From an uncultured Lachnospiraceae bacterium (GTDB taxonomy: Bacteria; Bacillota; Clostridia; Lachnospirales; Lachnospiraceae), in assembly GCA_910583615.1 (NCBI GenBank), contig CAJTXP010000022.1, forward strand, positions 1 to 60,345: DNA of 60,345 nucleotides, written 5' to 3'. The notes beneath the pieces are model-generated. The model made no database searches. It was not told the origin of the DNA and was given only the letters and a program-made list of their open reading frames with translations. Numbering within the stretch: the stretch's first letter is position 1; the number at the start of each line of letters is the position of its first letter. The position numbers and the translations under genes are program-made. Of this stretch, positions 59,380 to 60,345 are shown in pieces.

Positions 59380-60210
59380 TCAGAGCCCCCATTCACTTTT
59401 CAAACGGTTCAGCAGCTTCATCTCTGCAGACGTATCCTGATCCGGATTGCTGTCCGGGTGATACGCCTTGGACAGAGTACGGTAAAACCGTTTCAGCATC
59501 GTCTTATCATCGGCGCTGTAGTTACTGACTGCCGGTTCTCCGTAACCACTTCCAGAATCATTACTGTAGTTACGCTGATGATTTTCGTAGTAACTACGAT
59601 AGCTCTGTTGCTCATACTCTTTTCTTGCTTTATATTCCCTCTGGATCTTCTCAAAATATTCCGGCTCCCGTAACGTTCCAAACACATCAAAGCACCGGTC
59701 ATACTCGTCCCTGTCGATCTCATATTCTGCCGCAAAGGAAGCCTTGCGCTCGTTGTATTCCGATATGATCCGCCTGTGCTCCATTCTGGCCCGATATTCT
59801 TCCGTCTGCTGAAATTCTTCTTTCACCCGCTCAATCACCGGTTCCAGCTTCTCACAGATCAACGAGTCAAGTTCTGATTCCGATATTCCCAGCTGATCCA
59901 GTTTATGCTGGAGCAGACTGCTGTTTACATAGTCCCGATACCACCCGCCCCAGTCCGCAATGCTGTAGTATCCGATCGTACAGATAGACACCTGCTGCTT
60001 ACGGACCTTTCCGTCCTTCCTGAAGCTTTTGTGAATGCTGATCCGATATGCTTTCCTATGGGGCCGGTCAAAATATCCGCCGCCCATCTCGTAATAGTAT
60101 CTGGTATAGGTCTTTCCATTTATGCTGCAGGTGCTTTTCTTTACGATTATCTCCTTGGCTTCTCCGCAGTCTGCTTTTTTGAGCGGGACTTCCTGAATTA
60201 CACAATACAT
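59380..60210 (-). CDS. J-domain-containing element protein
   Basis: 276 residues from the ATG at 60210. The N-terminal part has GKTYTRYYYEMGGGYFD and SIHKSFRKDGKVRKQQVSIC. The middle is a charged coiled coil (LEPVIERVKEEFQQTEEYRA). The C-terminal 45 residues form a J-domain-like unit, MLKRFYRTLSKAYHPDSNPD, with the HPD motif that stimulates DnaK. Its location at the C-terminus is unusual for DnaJ. The ribosome binding site is weak, and the frame is open to a GTG at 60276. The real partner is unknown. Confidence 0.65.
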   Translation of the reverse strand: MYCVIQEVPLKKADCGEAKEIIVKKSTCSINGKTYTRYYYEMGGGYFDRPHRKAYRISIHKSFRKDGKVRKQQVSICTIGYYSIADWGGWYRDYVNSSLLQHKLDQLGISESELDSLICEKLEPVIERVKEEFQQTEEYRARMEHRRIISEYNERKASFAAEYEIDRDEYDRCFDVFGTLREPEYFEKIQREYKARKEYEQQSYRSYYENHQRNYSNDSGSGYGEPAVSNYSADDKTMLKRFYRTLSKAYHPDSNPDQDTSAEMKLLNRLKSEWGL

Positions 60211-60345
60211 TCTGTTACGGTTCTTTCTGAACTTTGGGTATAGGTTATAAAATATAAGCTGGTGCCATACCGACACCAGTTTATTTTATAACTCAAACTT
60301 CCCACACTGCATGGTGTGTTGAACCTTGAAAAATCAATACTTTAA

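Overview
The window looks like a chromosomal segment of a Firmicute of the Clostridia, most probably a gut Lachnospiraceae. The signs are a SCIFF peptide with its radical-SAM maturase beside secDF and recJ-apt-relA, HemZ, a TIGR04086-type membrane protein, strong GGAGG ribosome binding sites, and a type II-A CRISPR repeat and tracrRNA of clostridial style. No rRNA or tRNA gene was seen.

Layout. 1-460: end of one integrated element (DUF6075-like gene cut by the window edge, three TTGATGTAC repeats). 467-15091, minus strand: housekeeping block scfA-scfB-secDF and recJ-apt-relA-MBL hydrolase-hemZ, with an esterase, a GNAT acetyltransferase and a GH36 alpha-galactosidase between the two halves. 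15176-17188: soluble chemotaxis transducer plus FIST sensor. 17298-32519: a large carbohydrate regulon. It holds an eight-gene minus-strand operon (sugar ABC transporter, MDR polyol dehydrogenase, RpiB-like isomerase, hexulose-6-phosphate synthase, FGGY kinase, hexuloisomerase), then rpiR-rpe-xylB, a divergent ROK regulator, and a split transketolase. 32860-41675: TIGR04086 protein, CNNM/CorC transporter, two tandem isopropylmalate-dehydratase-like enzyme pairs, a sigma-like protein without region 4, an amidase with SPOR domain, and rarA. 42004-50857: a complete type II-A CRISPR-Cas9 locus with 41 repeats, csn2, cas2, cas1, cas9 and a divergent tracrRNA. 50914-52643: WYL regulator and polysaccharide deacetylase. 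From about 52.9 kb to the right edge: a second integrated element with a tyrosine recombinase, an XRE-controlled leftward operon, an iteron-like array of 21-bp repeats, a probable type I toxin-antitoxin module and a J-domain protein.

How the genes work together. The carbohydrate regulon suggests import of a polyol or pentose, oxidation to a ketose, phosphorylation, and entry into the pentose phosphate pool. The HPS/PHI pair links ribulose 5-phosphate or a hex-3-ulose 6-phosphate to fructose 6-phosphate. In the CRISPR locus the cas genes overlap and read toward the array. The leader is only 73 bp and ends in ATTTGAG at the first repeat; the oldest, degenerate repeat is at 42004. The tracrRNA has a near-consensus promoter, an anti-repeat with the usual bulge, and a GNRA-loop terminator.

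The most interesting unexplained signals are in the right-hand element. One is a 30-residue membrane toxin gene whose 5' leader carries alternating CCCTCC/GGAGGG blocks that can hide its ribosome binding site, facing a candidate convergent RNA. Others are a 14-bp palindromic operator inside a perfect consensus promoter, the 21-bp periodic repeats, and a dispersed GGCAGCAGG motif. Everything here comes from reading the sequence; no database search was run.
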